Assembly: GCF_964340395.1 (NCBI RefSeq)
Contig: NC_135553.1
Coordinates: forward strand, 10,895,001 to 10,947,500
Direction of reading: 5' to 3'
DNA: 52,500 nt
Source: Glandiceps talaboti
Lineage: Eukaryota > Hemichordata > Enteropneusta > Spengelidae
Positions within the stretch are counted from its first letter, which is position 1, and every line of letters begins with the position of its first letter. The translations under genes were made by a program, and so were the position numbers. This document shows, piece by piece, positions 9,001 to 17,331 of this stretch. The notes under the pieces were generated by a model that worked only from the letters and a program-made list of their open reading frames with translations, was not told the origin of the DNA and did no database searches.

Positions 9001-11794
9001 AACCTTTCTAGAAAGACCAATTCACAAGCTTGTTTTGCTCGTTGAAAATACTGATGAAGACAGTAAATAAGGTGAGTTTAACCCTTTATGGGTGGGAGCT
9101 GGAACTTAGTGATTGTACTGATAATTTTCCTGTTTTGGCAATTCCTCCCTTTGTTGTAGTGTTTTTGGTATGAAAATCATACTGATTTTGGGTGGGAGTG
9201 TAACTGCAGCTGCCCTTTAATAGAAACTAGGAACTTTGCAAAGTCTCCAGAGGGCGTCCTTCAGTGCAAGCTTGTGGTTGAACTTGTCACCTCCTTTGTT
9301 CTTTCTCCCTTCGCAAAAGTAGTTCATTTGTTTATCTTTTTCTTCGGTCACTTTACATTCCTATATTGTTTCGGTAGGGAGCAATTACGTTACTATGCGA
9401 GAATCGACAGGTGTATTATACAAAATATGTAAACATTGGCCGAGGTAACCTTGTCTTCGAAACTTGGTCAAAGGTCACGCATATTTACGGCGTGTTTCTG
9501 TATACCTCCGCACATTCGCCACGAGACAGCGTGCTGCAGTGAAGTAAGAAGACACTTGTCTAACTTCATTCAAAAACTTCGTTCAAATGCACGTCAATCT
9601 CAACTAGTTTATTGTCTCAAGGTCTCAAGGTCGCCACCGAGGTAATTATCACAGATTTATCGTTTCAGATTGATGTTGTAGTTTTTCCTCAGTGTATCTT
9701 TTGTGTAGCTGTACACTTGTAGTCTTTTGCTTTGTCTATTCGACACTGTATTACGTAATCAAGACATCTTTTTATGTATTCTATTCTCGTATCATATTTT
9801 GCAGTTTTTACGACCATTGCGGTTTCAATTACCATTTCGATTGCATCGACCATTATGTCTACACATACGATACTATGGTAACTGCTGTTACAACAATGAT
9901 GTGTATGATCCTACAGTGATGTATGGCTGTAATGCTCTTCGTTAATGACTCGAAATAAAACCGTAATAACTGTATAAAGAAACTCGTCCAGACTTATTCA
10001 TTCGATGAGACTTTGTTGGCACATACAGAACATAAACACGCGGTAACAACTAAGACGTGACATAGAAATACGAAGTAACGTGTATGTCGAAATCATCTAG
10101 TAGGTTTTCATCGAAGATAACTTGATCCTTGAAGAAACGGAACTATTTTTGAAGTCGTTACTTACCTTGCCTTTATTCCACAGACAACGCCGTTCTTTTA
10201 ATCCCAAGCAGGCATGTTCCTGTGGAACAGTCTGCAATATAATAGTAAATAGAGATACATGCAATATAGAGATACATGCAATATAATCGCATCGCTATCT
10301 CGTCTGGATTCTATTCCACAGTTTGTTGAACTATAAAGGGAAATACATAAAGTTACCTATTTAGGGAGGCCTCTGTAATTAGATGACGTTGTGCATGTGT
10401 TTCCATAATGCGGTGATCAGATTGCCTTAGCAGTGAGAAAGGCTAATTGGGCGAACTTGTATGAAGACGTGTTCAAAATTGAAGTGAAGTGAAGTAAAGT
10501 GAAGTGGTATCCTTTTCGATTTCGATTTGATCCAGAGTAAAAGACCATAAAGTGAGTGATTCTTTTCAAAAATTTATACTCTTGTTTACTACACGTTGCT
10601 ATGTTTAATTTTAATGGTGTCATTCTGAATATGTAGTGTACACTTCGTGGTGGTTGTATTATATGTATTAAGAGTTGTGAGCTAGCAAAGGTCCCCATGC
10701 GAAATGAATTCAAATGATTGGTAGACAATAACACGACAAGTGGCACGGCGCGAAAAACGTGCCCACTCTATGATGAGATGTCCGAGTTGCCCTTGAATCA
10801 ACCAGCAGTTTTGATGGTGTTTCTGGCTAGCAACATGGACACAGACCAGGATTTTGATATATAATAGAATGTGAGTTAGCTATGACCTGGTTAACATTAT
10901 CAAGGACGTTTATTTGCATGACAATCGCCTGACTTCAAACCTAGGATCGGATGTTAAGGTCAGAGTAATAGGTGTGACGATTGGTGTCAAAGTAGATCCA
11001 GTGAAATAATTGTAGCACTGTAAAATAAATATAGGACTATAATTGAACCATCAACATCACGATTGTGGAGGCTGGCTCAATGTAAATTATGCAGTAAGTT
11101 CGAAGCATGCAATGTTGAGTGGTGGCCAGTCTACATTAGGGTTAAGGATTTTGGAAGACTAGCCTGAAATAGGGTTAGCCTCAATACAAAATGGGACCAT
11201 TCTCGCAAACCGGAGCTGTTATTTCTTCCGCTACACTTCGAAATAAAGTGGGACGGAAAGAACGGTGCCGTAAAACAGGCCGTGGTTTGCGACATTGAAT
11301 GGGACAATCCTTTCACGTCATTACAACATATGGTGTTTCCAGATCCATTTCATAATGCAGTGATTTACAAAATTAAAAGTTGGTCTAAAGTGGGGATATA
11401 TTGTTAGAATACATTGGTCTAAGTGAGGTATGGAGTTCAGCACCAAAGCGAATCACTCCACCAATCCACAAGGGGGAGTGGGTCGAACTGTACATGTAGT
11501 ACAATACTATTGACACTAATATGCATATATATGATGAACCCACGTTACAGCCAGTGATATCTAGAGAAAGGAACGTAAGTGGCAACTGACCTTATACATC
11601 CAATCAACTTCGGTGCCTTGTAAACTCAAGAGTTGAAGTGGAATATGAATGGCAGGTTTTGTATCTTCAGGACCTGCTTCTATCAATAACACGCTTGTGT
11701 TCTCATCTTCCGACAGACGGTTTGCCAGGACGCATCCTGCACTTCCAGCTCCGATTATAATATAGTCGTATTTCTTTTCGTTTTCCTCTGCCAT
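1..11794 (-). CDS. GMC-family FAD oxidoreductase, gene A (5' part, interrupted by a retrotransposon in intron 2)
   Basis: Six exons can be traced by GT-AG sites, compatible phases and homology to gene B: exon 1 11591-11794, exon 2 10166-10231, exon 3 1079-1224, exon 4 805-905, exon 5 405-454, and exon 6 1-106, which is cut by the window edge. Exon 1 is 68 codons and holds the FAD-binding GxGxxG motif (IGAGSAG) near residue 15 and a following LLIEAGPED strand. Exons 2-3 give PQEHACLGL and VLGGSSSIN, the first GMC signature. Exon 4 has GGPLTVSD and exon 6 the FNYLQGT segment. The ATG at 11794 is chosen because it aligns with the start of gene B; the frame is open further upstream only through a non-ATG codon. 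No leader peptide is visible, so it is probably cytosolic, unlike mitochondrial choline dehydrogenase. The substrate cannot be told from the sequence. No stop or frameshift was seen in these exons. Intron 2 is about 8.9 kb, almost all of it the BEL element. Confidence 0.88.
525..757. repeat. Compound tetranucleotide microsatellite in gene A intron 5
   Basis: CATA, CCTA and GACA units are interleaved. Open frames rich in Thr, Tyr and His over it are repeat translations, not genes. Confidence 0.9.
1316..1320. repeat. Target-site duplication, left copy
   Basis: TACAG abuts the first base of the 5' LTR and matches the five bases after the 3' LTR. Confidence 0.9.
1321..2145 (+). repeat. 5' LTR of the BEL/Pao element
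   Basis: It is an 825-bp direct repeat of 9199-10023 at a constant offset of 7878 bp, starting TGTAACTGCAG and ending TTGGCACA. I saw no mismatch with the 3' copy. An AATAAA signal lies at 2076-2081, and the TATA-like stretch TATTATACAAAA near 1536 may be the promoter. Short open frames inside (about 1558-1767 and 1814-2067) recur in both LTRs, resemble nothing known, and are probably chance. Confidence 0.96.
2146..2800 (+). other. 5' leader of the BEL/Pao element
   Basis: This non-coding stretch of 655 bp lies between the 5' LTR and the polyprotein start and should hold the primer-binding site and packaging signal. No primer-binding site beginning TGG follows the LTR directly. The nearest TGG (2139) lies inside the last seven bases of the LTR. 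Small open frames at 2363-2723 do not look like protein and are probably chance. Confidence 0.6.
2801..9070 (+). CDS. BEL/Pao Gag-Pol polyprotein (2089 aa)
   Basis: One uninterrupted frame encodes Gag and Pol. The first 350 residues are charged and coiled-coil-like, with a lysine/proline-rich stretch. A DUF1759-type Gag domain follows (about residue 407, DPLTYPDWI). Two CX2CX4HX4C zinc knuckles (about 621 and 653) and a third Cys/His cluster come next. The retropepsin motif is [10 protein letters not shown] at about 761. The Pao-type reverse transcriptase begins near 1096 and has the catalytic box YVDDG near 1219. RNase H has HFSDAS near 1400 and WTDSK further on. The integrase has its HHCC zinc finger (about 1687-1745) and a D,D,E core: Asp in MDCFGPF (about 1777), Asp in RCDRGSN (about 1837), Glu in GGIWERQ (about 1888). 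A DUF5641 domain closes the protein. It would package, copy and integrate the element. The start is the first ATG of the frame, 655 bp after the LTR. There is no separate env gene. Confidence 0.96.
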   Translation: MLEQNIETPIADDQGEVINESTVELTTRDDQGNDDCEPTVGLRRSKRVSKLTEKAREGKLDDLEIQLHHALDHLLPRVTEPELMAQMSIDLLNILIREVETERVEILKIHDKMRAISVTPLTDTVQAVDRMNSYVDRTIIRAQRLIKQADMQSMVSIGSLFSYAKPISSVCSASTARSKGSNTSSMRRDAAVRAAALQAELEAREEEAAHEEELNQLELAERKRRAEAEAEMESKMRELDRQKIKRELHIEKAKLAVYEREEMFDGLPVTVTSPHPMSLLAPPPVVKTEPSSPHAASRFPVSETMARRPAVKTEQSGLPTVSNVPLPETMTKRPVVKTELSNPPVVDPLKFEEQKQVRKPQDYVLHPSAKEFRPAVSDDLRALTEALTASVTMSRLPAPEPSVFMGDPLTYPDWISSFSTLIESRSIPPPERIHYLKRYLGGQAREAVTGCFLLRSERAYEEAKSVLEKRYGSPFVVTEAFRDKLDSWPKISGKDSQALQRFADFLVQCLAAMRDLAGMEVLNDVRENRKLLQKLPDWLVNRWSRVVAKIKKSTCAYPPFETFVYFIQEEAEIACDPATSIGSLKSEKDHKQTSDATPRKRKQGGHTLSTKAKPVAGGQNCLFCKKGGHVIQECRTFTAKPMMEKQDFVKKGGYCFGCLNTGHMSKKCPNRSTCKKCSKRHPTCLHSEERINISKYSKSSERETHGSTNVSDQELEKETEVKAAGCHTVARPQENLISSMIVPVWISSHEDPGREILVYALLDTQSDTTFVLDHTGEQLRTKSEPVSLRLTTMTSCERAVACRKYPNLRVRGFDSNVLVTLPTAYSREYIPVEESHIPTPEIASKWPHLKEIAHLIHPLQKCEVGLLIGYDCPQALAPRNCIAGTGNQPFAVKTDLGWSIVGQLVRPNDSEDVFGLTHRLLTKVIPDCVQASVSIIGDEQKYREGQHPPSEVCYAFKTSAREQVFNPSDVVKILESDFKESQEEEITMSQEDIRFLNIIQNSIDKGGDGFYTMPLPFKQDKPMLPNNKSMAEQRLRYLKRRFKSDPKYLNDYRKFMQDVIAVGDAELVDDQEQKDGCVWYIPHHGVYHPKKPDKIRVVFDCSARYKGTSLNDHLLQGPDQINPLVGVLCRFRKERIAIMCDIERMFHRFRVKEEDRNYLQFLWWKGGNIDTDPVVYRMNVHLFGAVSSPGCANYGLKQVAKDNPQYGEKAVYFVSRNFYVDDGLESVQTDSEAIKLIQDVRNLCSKGNLRLHKFISNDRTTMESVPATERAKDVKDLDLSFSELPVERALGINWCVESDSFQFRPVLKDHPPTRRGILSTVASVFDPLGFLAPFVLQGKRILQEMCKKGTNWDETLPNELRPKWESWLSEIPKLGDLKIRRCYKPEGFKDLKKVELHHFSDASQTGYGQSSYLRLIDTQDNVHCSLVLGKARVVPLRPITIPRLELQAAVVSIQVSNFLNKELDYQNIENYYWTDSKVVIGYIRNDARRFHIYVANRIQRIKQSSLPEQWHYVRSEDNPADHASRGLGVKGLERSNWFSGPSFLWETEVPFSNNLDLNVLTDDPELKSTRCLVTTSSATLPVLSRLKHFSDWTRAVTAITALQQYISRKRNQTTITPGEARQKATLTIVKWAQQEVFAEEIDSLKHPTKSVQMKSSLSPLNPYLDDQQVLRVGGRLDRSTMTEQVKHPMILPRKSHVTTLIIRWCHERVAHQGRGITINKLRSSGFWVVNCSAAVTTCIFRCIECRKLRGKANTQRMADLPKDRLEPSPPFTYCGMDCFGPFLIKERRSEVKRYGVIFTCLALRAIHTEVVEEMSTDAFLNCLRSFIAIRGPVRHIRCDRGSNFVGAKNELQHGLQNLDEGKIKDALSKHQCDFVFNSPASSHMGGIWERQIRSVRNVLQGILDLAGTRLNTSSIRTFLYEAMAIVNSRPLTVQNLNDPTGPSPLTPNQLLTMKSDIVLPPPGNFVREDLYARKRWRAVQYLANTFWTRWRKEYLLNLQSRQKWRETKRNIQVGDIVLLKEEDTIRSQWRLAKVTETIHDEDGLVRRVKILMGDPNLSKQGKRISKLTFLERPIHKLVLLVENTDEDSK
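9190..9198 (+). promoter_or_regulatory. Polypurine tract of the BEL/Pao element
   Basis: The purine-rich GGGTGGGAG, broken by one T, ends exactly at the base before the 3' LTR, where plus-strand DNA synthesis is primed. The same nine bases occur 100 bp upstream at 9090-9098, just after the polyprotein stop, a possible second tract. Confidence 0.7.
9199..10023 (+). repeat. 3' LTR of the BEL/Pao element
   Basis: It is an 825-bp copy of 1321-2145, with TG/CA ends and an AATAAA signal at 9954-9959 for ending the element's transcript. It is followed directly by the second TACAG of the target-site duplication. Confidence 0.96.
10024..10028. repeat. Target-site duplication, right copy
   Basis: TACAG directly follows the last base of the 3' LTR. 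With the left copy it shows this is one insertion event, not two unrelated LTRs. Confidence 0.9.
10251..10284. repeat. 17-bp perfect tandem duplication in gene A intron 1
   Basis: AGAGATACATGCAATAT occurs twice head to tail, ending about 20 bp upstream (in gene sense) of the exon 2 acceptor. Confidence 0.9.
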
Positions 11795-13440
11795 GATTAA
11801 CAATCACGAACGATCATACACGTACACCAGTTGAACTACTGAGAATGTTAATGAGCCTCCTCTTGAATGTGAACCGTGGACTCACCTATCGAACTGTTGC
11901 ATTTGCGAACTGGGTCGGTGTAACAAGGTCCTCTGCCAAAATTAACCATAACGCACATGTACAATACACGTTCTGCACTTAGACTACTTACTGACTGTTT
12001 ATGAGCCTCCAGTTAAATCTGGGCTCCACAAGCGCAACACATTGTTGTCTTTGCGAATAGAGTCAATGTTACAGTGCCAAGGTCATATAGAAATGACAAA
12101 CACCAGTGCATTGACCTCAGCGCCTCTTGAATGAATAACTTTAGAGAGTCCGAAGGTAAAGTTGTCATTGGCAGTAAACAGTGTCTGTACAAAAACACCA
12201 AGCATATTGATCGTATATGGGAAGGCACTTCAACTTTGGTCTAATAAAAAAAATCGTGTGTTACGATTACGCTCAATATACGCGCAATATATTGTCATAT
12301 AAAAACGCAACGGTAAAGTATAAATTTGTGTATAAGTTTTACATATGTGATGTCCCCCCTTTATTCAATGCCTAAGAGTTTTGTTCAATACGCCTCAGAC
12401 CACTATCATAGTAAAATTGCTGTCTGAGCAAAATCTTACATATTGATATAGCCTTTACAACTGATGCGAGCCCATTTTTTACCAATATAATTAACCAATT
12501 TGCAATTGTATAAAAGATAAATTATATATATATATATATATTATATGACATTTCAATACATTCTCTTATTATTCCTTGTAGGAAAGGGAGGGTCTAATTA
12601 GTTGTTTTAAAACTATCTGAGTCCGTTCCTTTTTATAATCTTAGAAATTACTCAATTCTGGGCTTGCTGATCAGTTTGAATCAGCTTTTAAAGAACAGAA
12701 AAAAATATTAATTTGTTACACATCAGATAAAGGAAAGATACTAGGCAAAAGCAACAACTATGTCTAAATTATATACAAAGAGTGAAACCAGTAGTTAGTC
12801 TGTGAATATGACCTAGGAGGCTGTTTAGTCCGCTGATTACAGATAGATTTTTAATTCTCTCTTGAAATAACTTGTGCTGCGATGTTTAGGATGTTGATGG
12901 AGATGGTATTCCAAACTCTGTTACCCTCATACTTACTAAGTAAAACCTCTTTGTGCCACACCTCTTGTATTAACAAGCTTATCTGAGAAGGGAAATCGTC
13001 TTTAGCCATGGTCATTTCCTTAATCTTCTTGGGCTCTAGAGTCCGTGAATCGTCAACTGAACCGTGTGCCAACATGGCCAACATGGGGCCCGAAATGGCG
13101 CCTCTTAAGAACTAACTTCATACACTAAGCGCCCACGGAGTTGGCATGAAGTTCGACGTTTATGCTGCTCTTTCAGTGAAGCTGTCCTTGTAAAAGGTGT
13201 GCTCAGACGTAATTCACCATTAAAGGTGTATTTTCATGATGTTAAAAAAGATAAGTAAGTTCTGTATGTTTAGCCTTCAACTAATCCGTGGCACAGTCTT
13301 TTGCGAATCATATGTGAACTAATTGAACATCGTGTAACACTCGCTATTATGTTATATCTCGACACACAATTTTTTCGACAATTTATTGAATGTAAACCTT
13401 TCTTAGAGTTATGATCTTAGTGGGTCACTTGCAGATCTTT
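11795..13440. other. Region upstream of gene A: diverged direct repeat, no gene recognised
   Basis: Upstream of the gene A start are two diverged copies of a block of about 100 bp, at about 11851-11940 and 12001-12105. Each begins ATGAGCCTCC and shares a central TTTGCGAA and a later AAGGTC. They may be duplicated promoter-proximal sequence. A short (AT)n tract lies at 12525-12545. A minus-strand open frame of 77 codons (12851-13084) has even amino-acid composition but no family I recognise. Confidence 0.5.
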
Positions 13441-13444
13441 ACGT

Positions 13445-13632
13445 CTATGAAACCAGGGTACAACAAAACCTTCAAAATTCACACGAGATCGGACATTAGG
13501 AAATTTTCATTGATGCATAGGAGTGTTCACCACTGGAATAACCTATCAATTAACAATATAGTGAACGCACCAGTCCAGGACCTATGAAAGACAACTAGAC
13601 AAGTTTGGGGCAGAAGAACCACTGAAATTCAA
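13445..13632 (+). pseudogene. Decayed 3' end of a CR1/Jockey-like LINE reverse transcriptase
   Basis: Plus-strand translation gives KPGYNKTFKIHTRSDIRKFS, then HRSVHHWNNLS and VNAPVQDL, a stop, and KTTRQVWGRR. This matches the ending common to many non-LTR retrotransposon reverse transcriptases: RSxxRKxSFxxRVxxxWNxLPxxVVxAxSVxxFKxxLDxxW. The in-frame stop and absence of an upstream polymerase domain show a dead, 5'-truncated copy. Confidence 0.6.
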
Positions 13633-13639
13633 CTTTGAA

Positions 13640-14785
13640 GAGACGTTATAGACAATAGACTAAAACATGCACGTATAAGCAACTAAATAACTATTAGCAT
13701 TAAATAAATGTGATATTAGTAGCTTTAAAAGCCTAATTAACAGAAAAAAAACCTTGTAAGTACCTTTAAGTAAATCTAGATGTAAACTTTTCTAATAAGA
13801 CGCCAGTTACAAGTTTCTCAGGGTTCAAATCGCGCGAGCACGCAAGAGCCTCAGAAGATGGAGAAATGTCGACTGTTAAAAAGCCAGACGTCACTTCTCT
13901 TTTCAGGAAAGATGCGCTTCACGAAGACGCAAACATATGTTTTTCCTAGTTTTATAGCCTGCTTACTGCGCTGTTAGGTGGTCGTACATCCCAGCCCTTG
14001 TGTTTTCCGCTTGTAATGATTACATTTTCAAAACTAATAACGAATGGAAACTTTTCGTCAAGACGATGATTGGGGTATGTTATAAGTACATAGCTAATAG
14101 CCATTTTACTCCCATGTATACGTTGAACATGATAGCTGTATATGTTATTGTACCAGGAATTTTACATTTCCACATTGAGGAATGGATGTACAACATTACA
14201 AGGTGTACAGATATGTACGATTTACAGTTTCGTAAATAAAGGGGAATGTATATACCTCTTGGGAAACTGTCTCACTCACTTGGCCAATTCGAACACAGTA
14301 ACTACAAATTCATGATAGTTTCTCTAGGTCGTCTCAGAATGTCGGAGAAGCTCGGAGAATGACTTTATTGTGGGGATTTACAGAGATCGGATATCTCCAC
14401 TAGGCACAACAATAATTGAATCGGGTTTTAAGAAATTAATTTGCGTTTTCCTCTTTCACTTGCAAAGCACTGCGTTAACAGTAGCTTGGAGAGCACCGGG
14501 TTGTTAGAAAACAAACTCAGAGTGGTGAAAGGATATCGTATTCAGTGGGAAAATATATTTTAAAGGAAAGCCAATACGTGACGAATCCCGCAGTTGTCAT
14601 AGTGATAACCAGTGTAAATTGTGTCGAAGCGTATAAGTCTTTCACTAGTGAAGTATGCTTCCAGTGTGTGTGTGTGTGTGTGGGGGGGGGGGGGTGGGGT
14701 CTTTACCTAAACGATGGAAATCACTTCTTGAATTTATGCGTCTGCACATGCGCAGCCCCTCGATTGCTTTTATTTTTATTTTCAG
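13640..14785. other. Non-coding stretch before gene C exons, with GT/G-rich tract
   Basis: No exon was found. I looked here on the plus strand for the missing upstream exons of gene C (the [13 protein letters not shown] and GGSSS segments) and saw none. A (GT)n tract followed by an uninterrupted run of Gs lies at about 14666-14698. Confidence 0.5.
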
Positions 14786-15863
14786 GGCATACGCAGAGCT
14801 CAGAAGTTTGAAGAAACGAAGGCATTTAAGGATATGGGGTAAGTTGCCAAAAAAGTTACATTTCTAGTGACGTTGTAAAAAATGGTTCAAAATGGAAATA
14901 TTTGAATCACCCGGAATTTAAAACGTTTGAGACAATATTGTTGAAATGCAGAGATTGATAAATTTCGTTTCTCATCATATTTTTTGATATGTAGAGTAAC
15001 GCCTCCTTACCTTGAATTTGACAACTGCCCTCATGAAGTGAACAGTGATGGATATTGGGAGCACGTCTTTCGACACCTCACTTTCACAGTATTTCACATT
15101 TGTGGAACTTGTAAGATGGGTTCAAAAGATGATCCAACAGCCGTCGTAGATCCTTCACTGAGGTAGGGGCTTTTCAAGTATTCATGTGTGCCATAATGGC
15201 TAGTGACATCCGACAATATACACGATCAATAATACATGTAAATTTGGTTAGTTCTCATTTATCTACTCCTTTCCAACCAGTACTAAAAACAAACATATTT
15301 TCAATTCACATGCAAACACGGCAAATTGATGTGCACGATTTTTCGCGCTATAACCACCTGTTTGGGATATGATATTGAGAAAAATCACAATTACGTCTAA
15401 ATACGTTTCTCTCAAACACTTAACAGTTCAAAATACCGTGGCATGTAGGATGAAATTGTGCACCGATGTCATCGTCGTCGACAAGCTGACACACTGAGTA
15501 GTCGACAAAAACCAAGTAATACATCCATCCATCCATCCATCCATCCACCATCCATATATACATACATACATACATACATACATACATACACCCTGACGGA
15601 CGGACGACAGACAGACAGACAGACAGACTTTGCACTATTAGTGTTAACGTTGGTTGAATTTTTAAAAGATTGATTCAGATTTGTTATTAATTTATGATAA
15701 TTTTGTTTACTTTATATCACTATATCTCAGAGTACGAGGTTTGGAAAACGTTCGTGTTGTCGATGTATCAGTTATGCCACATCTGACATCTGGGAACACC
15801 AACGCTCCTACCATAATGATGGCCGAGAAGGGTGCAGACATGATTAAACAAGGCAAATACTGA
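14786..15863 (+). CDS. GMC-family FAD oxidoreductase, gene C (last three exons only)
   Basis: Three exons, 14786-14838, 14995-15162 and 15731-15863 (stop TGA), match exons 13, 14 and 15 of gene B. The first two have identical lengths (53 and 168 bp) and all phases match. They encode the GMC C-terminal domain: [10 protein letters not shown], then FDNCPHEV, the catalytic-His segment [17 protein letters not shown], and the final [18 protein letters not shown] with SGNTNAP, whose Asn is the usual second catalytic residue. No stop or splice defect is visible, yet exons 1-12 are absent from the roughly 3 kb upstream. It is therefore either a 3'-partial inverted copy or a gene whose 5' part was lost or misassembled. 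It converges with gene B, 1.47 kb away. Confidence 0.8.
15521..15629. repeat. Compound microsatellite in the last intron of gene C
   Basis: Successive runs of CATC, CATA and GACA units. Open frames on both strands across it are repeat translations. Confidence 0.9.
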
Positions 15864-17331
15864 AATACTGGTGCTATGATAGAGACATTACCAAGGTTAT
15901 AGATGTATCGTTTCCTTGTGCCAGTAATAAGAAACCGATTCTTATAATTATCTACATACTATAATAAGATTATTAAGGCCACTTGTAAAATTCAATTCAT
16001 GTGTACTAAATCCAGTAGTCGATTTCCGGGTCCAAGATGCATCACGAGAGACGACGCCGATTTGTTACATAGTAGGCATGTTTGGTCTTTATTATGTTTG
16101 AAATAACATTTTCATCGTGACATCATGAAAAAGCATGTTGGCGTATTTAATTGGGAGTGATTTTATAGAACAAGAATTAATCACCATTAACGATAGAGAA
16201 GGAGAATAACACATGGCCTTGTAAGGGGAGACACACAATGCATTCTGGAACCAGCGTCAATAAGTCTAAGGACTCAATGTCAACAATCAATCTTGTAATA
16301 ACTAATATGGTTCCTGCGTTCATTTAAATTCACTCGCATTGAAACGAGATAAGTTTTCAATGAGTGACCAACCAGCAAATGAATTTCGCGAGCTAGACAC
16401 AGGAATTTATTCAGATGAAACAAATTAAATAAACGACATACACTCTTTAAGATTGATATGTATTAGTTCTTTAATTCCATTGCTTGTAATATACAGTCAT
16501 GTGCTTCGCAACAAATATCAGACCTCAATGTGACTGTTACCTAGTCATCGGAAGAATGGAGCAAATTGTGCAAAAGACACAAATTATTCATTGCAGGTCG
16601 AATCGTCAAAAGTGACGACAAAGTTACATATTTCAGATTCGTTAGCTCAGAGTATGGCCGTTTGTTTAAACATGTGCACCTTCGGTTCCTTGGAGGATAT
16701 AAATGTTGTATGTGACACTTCAAAATATATGTAAGTAGTTGTTAGACAGTTCGGTCTTGCATATTATAATTATTCATGAATCAACAAAGGAATACAATTA
16801 AGTAATTAACAAGTTGTAGAAACAACACCTACCTAGCTACATGCGATACTCTATCAAGAAAACGACATCGCCAAAACCCGTGATCCAGCCTCTAAATTTC
16901 ACCAACTTAATTAGTCGAGTAAGTGTCGCTCGTTATGGCGTGTCTTCCAGCTTCATGTTAGTTGGCAAACCCACGCCTAAGAGGAGCCGTTCATCACATG
17001 GGAATGATTGTTCAGATGTATAGTGTTATTATCTATGGGCTACAATTTGTTATGATTTCTACAAAACAAGGACAAAAATAATTTGAATGACAGAGGGAGA
17101 ATAGAGTAACATCCATGAATTATGGATATCCTAACTCCCTATCACTACAGATGTACAAAACAGTGTATGATTCTTTGAAAATACCACTCAATTGAGTAAG
17201 CTTGGGACATCTATTTCTGAGTATATGTAGTGATGGCACGAGTATATCTGCAGCAATGTTTCAGTAAAGTAATTATCAAAGTTACCATACAGAACAGTTT
17301 CAATACCAATTTTATCCCAGACGACTTCCGG
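15864..17331. other. Intergenic region between convergent genes C (+) and B (-)
   Basis: It should contain the 3' UTRs of both genes. An AATAAA about 565 bp after the gene C stop (near 16428) is a weak poly(A) candidate. A 60-codon plus-strand open frame (16841-17023) ends in a basic, Ser-rich tail; I do not recognise it and give it little weight. Confidence 0.4.

Larger units (their letters stand above)
1321..10023 (+). mobile_element. Full-length BEL/Pao LTR retrotransposon inserted in gene A intron 2
   Basis: An 8703-bp element is bounded by two 825-bp LTRs that begin TG and end CA. It is flanked by the 5-bp target-site duplication TACAG (1316-1320 and 10024-10028), the size usual for BEL/Pao. 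The interior carries one long Gag-Pol frame (2801-9070) with the domain order protease, reverse transcriptase, RNase H, integrase that defines this superfamily. The LTRs look identical when read side by side and the frame is unbroken, so the copy is young and may still be autonomous. It lies in the opposite orientation to its host gene. Removing it and one target-site copy leaves a native intron of about 233 bp. Confidence 0.96.

Noticed and set aside
10417-10746. Minus-strand frame of 109 codons
   Set aside because: It lies in gene A intron 1, with a GAAGT-repeat stretch inside and no motif or splice support.
12013-12228. Minus-strand frame of 71 codons upstream of gene A
   Set aside because: It overlaps the diverged direct repeat and has no recognisable motif.
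12851-13084. Minus-strand frame of 77 codons
   Set aside because: Composition is protein-like but I recognise no family, and no linked exon was found.
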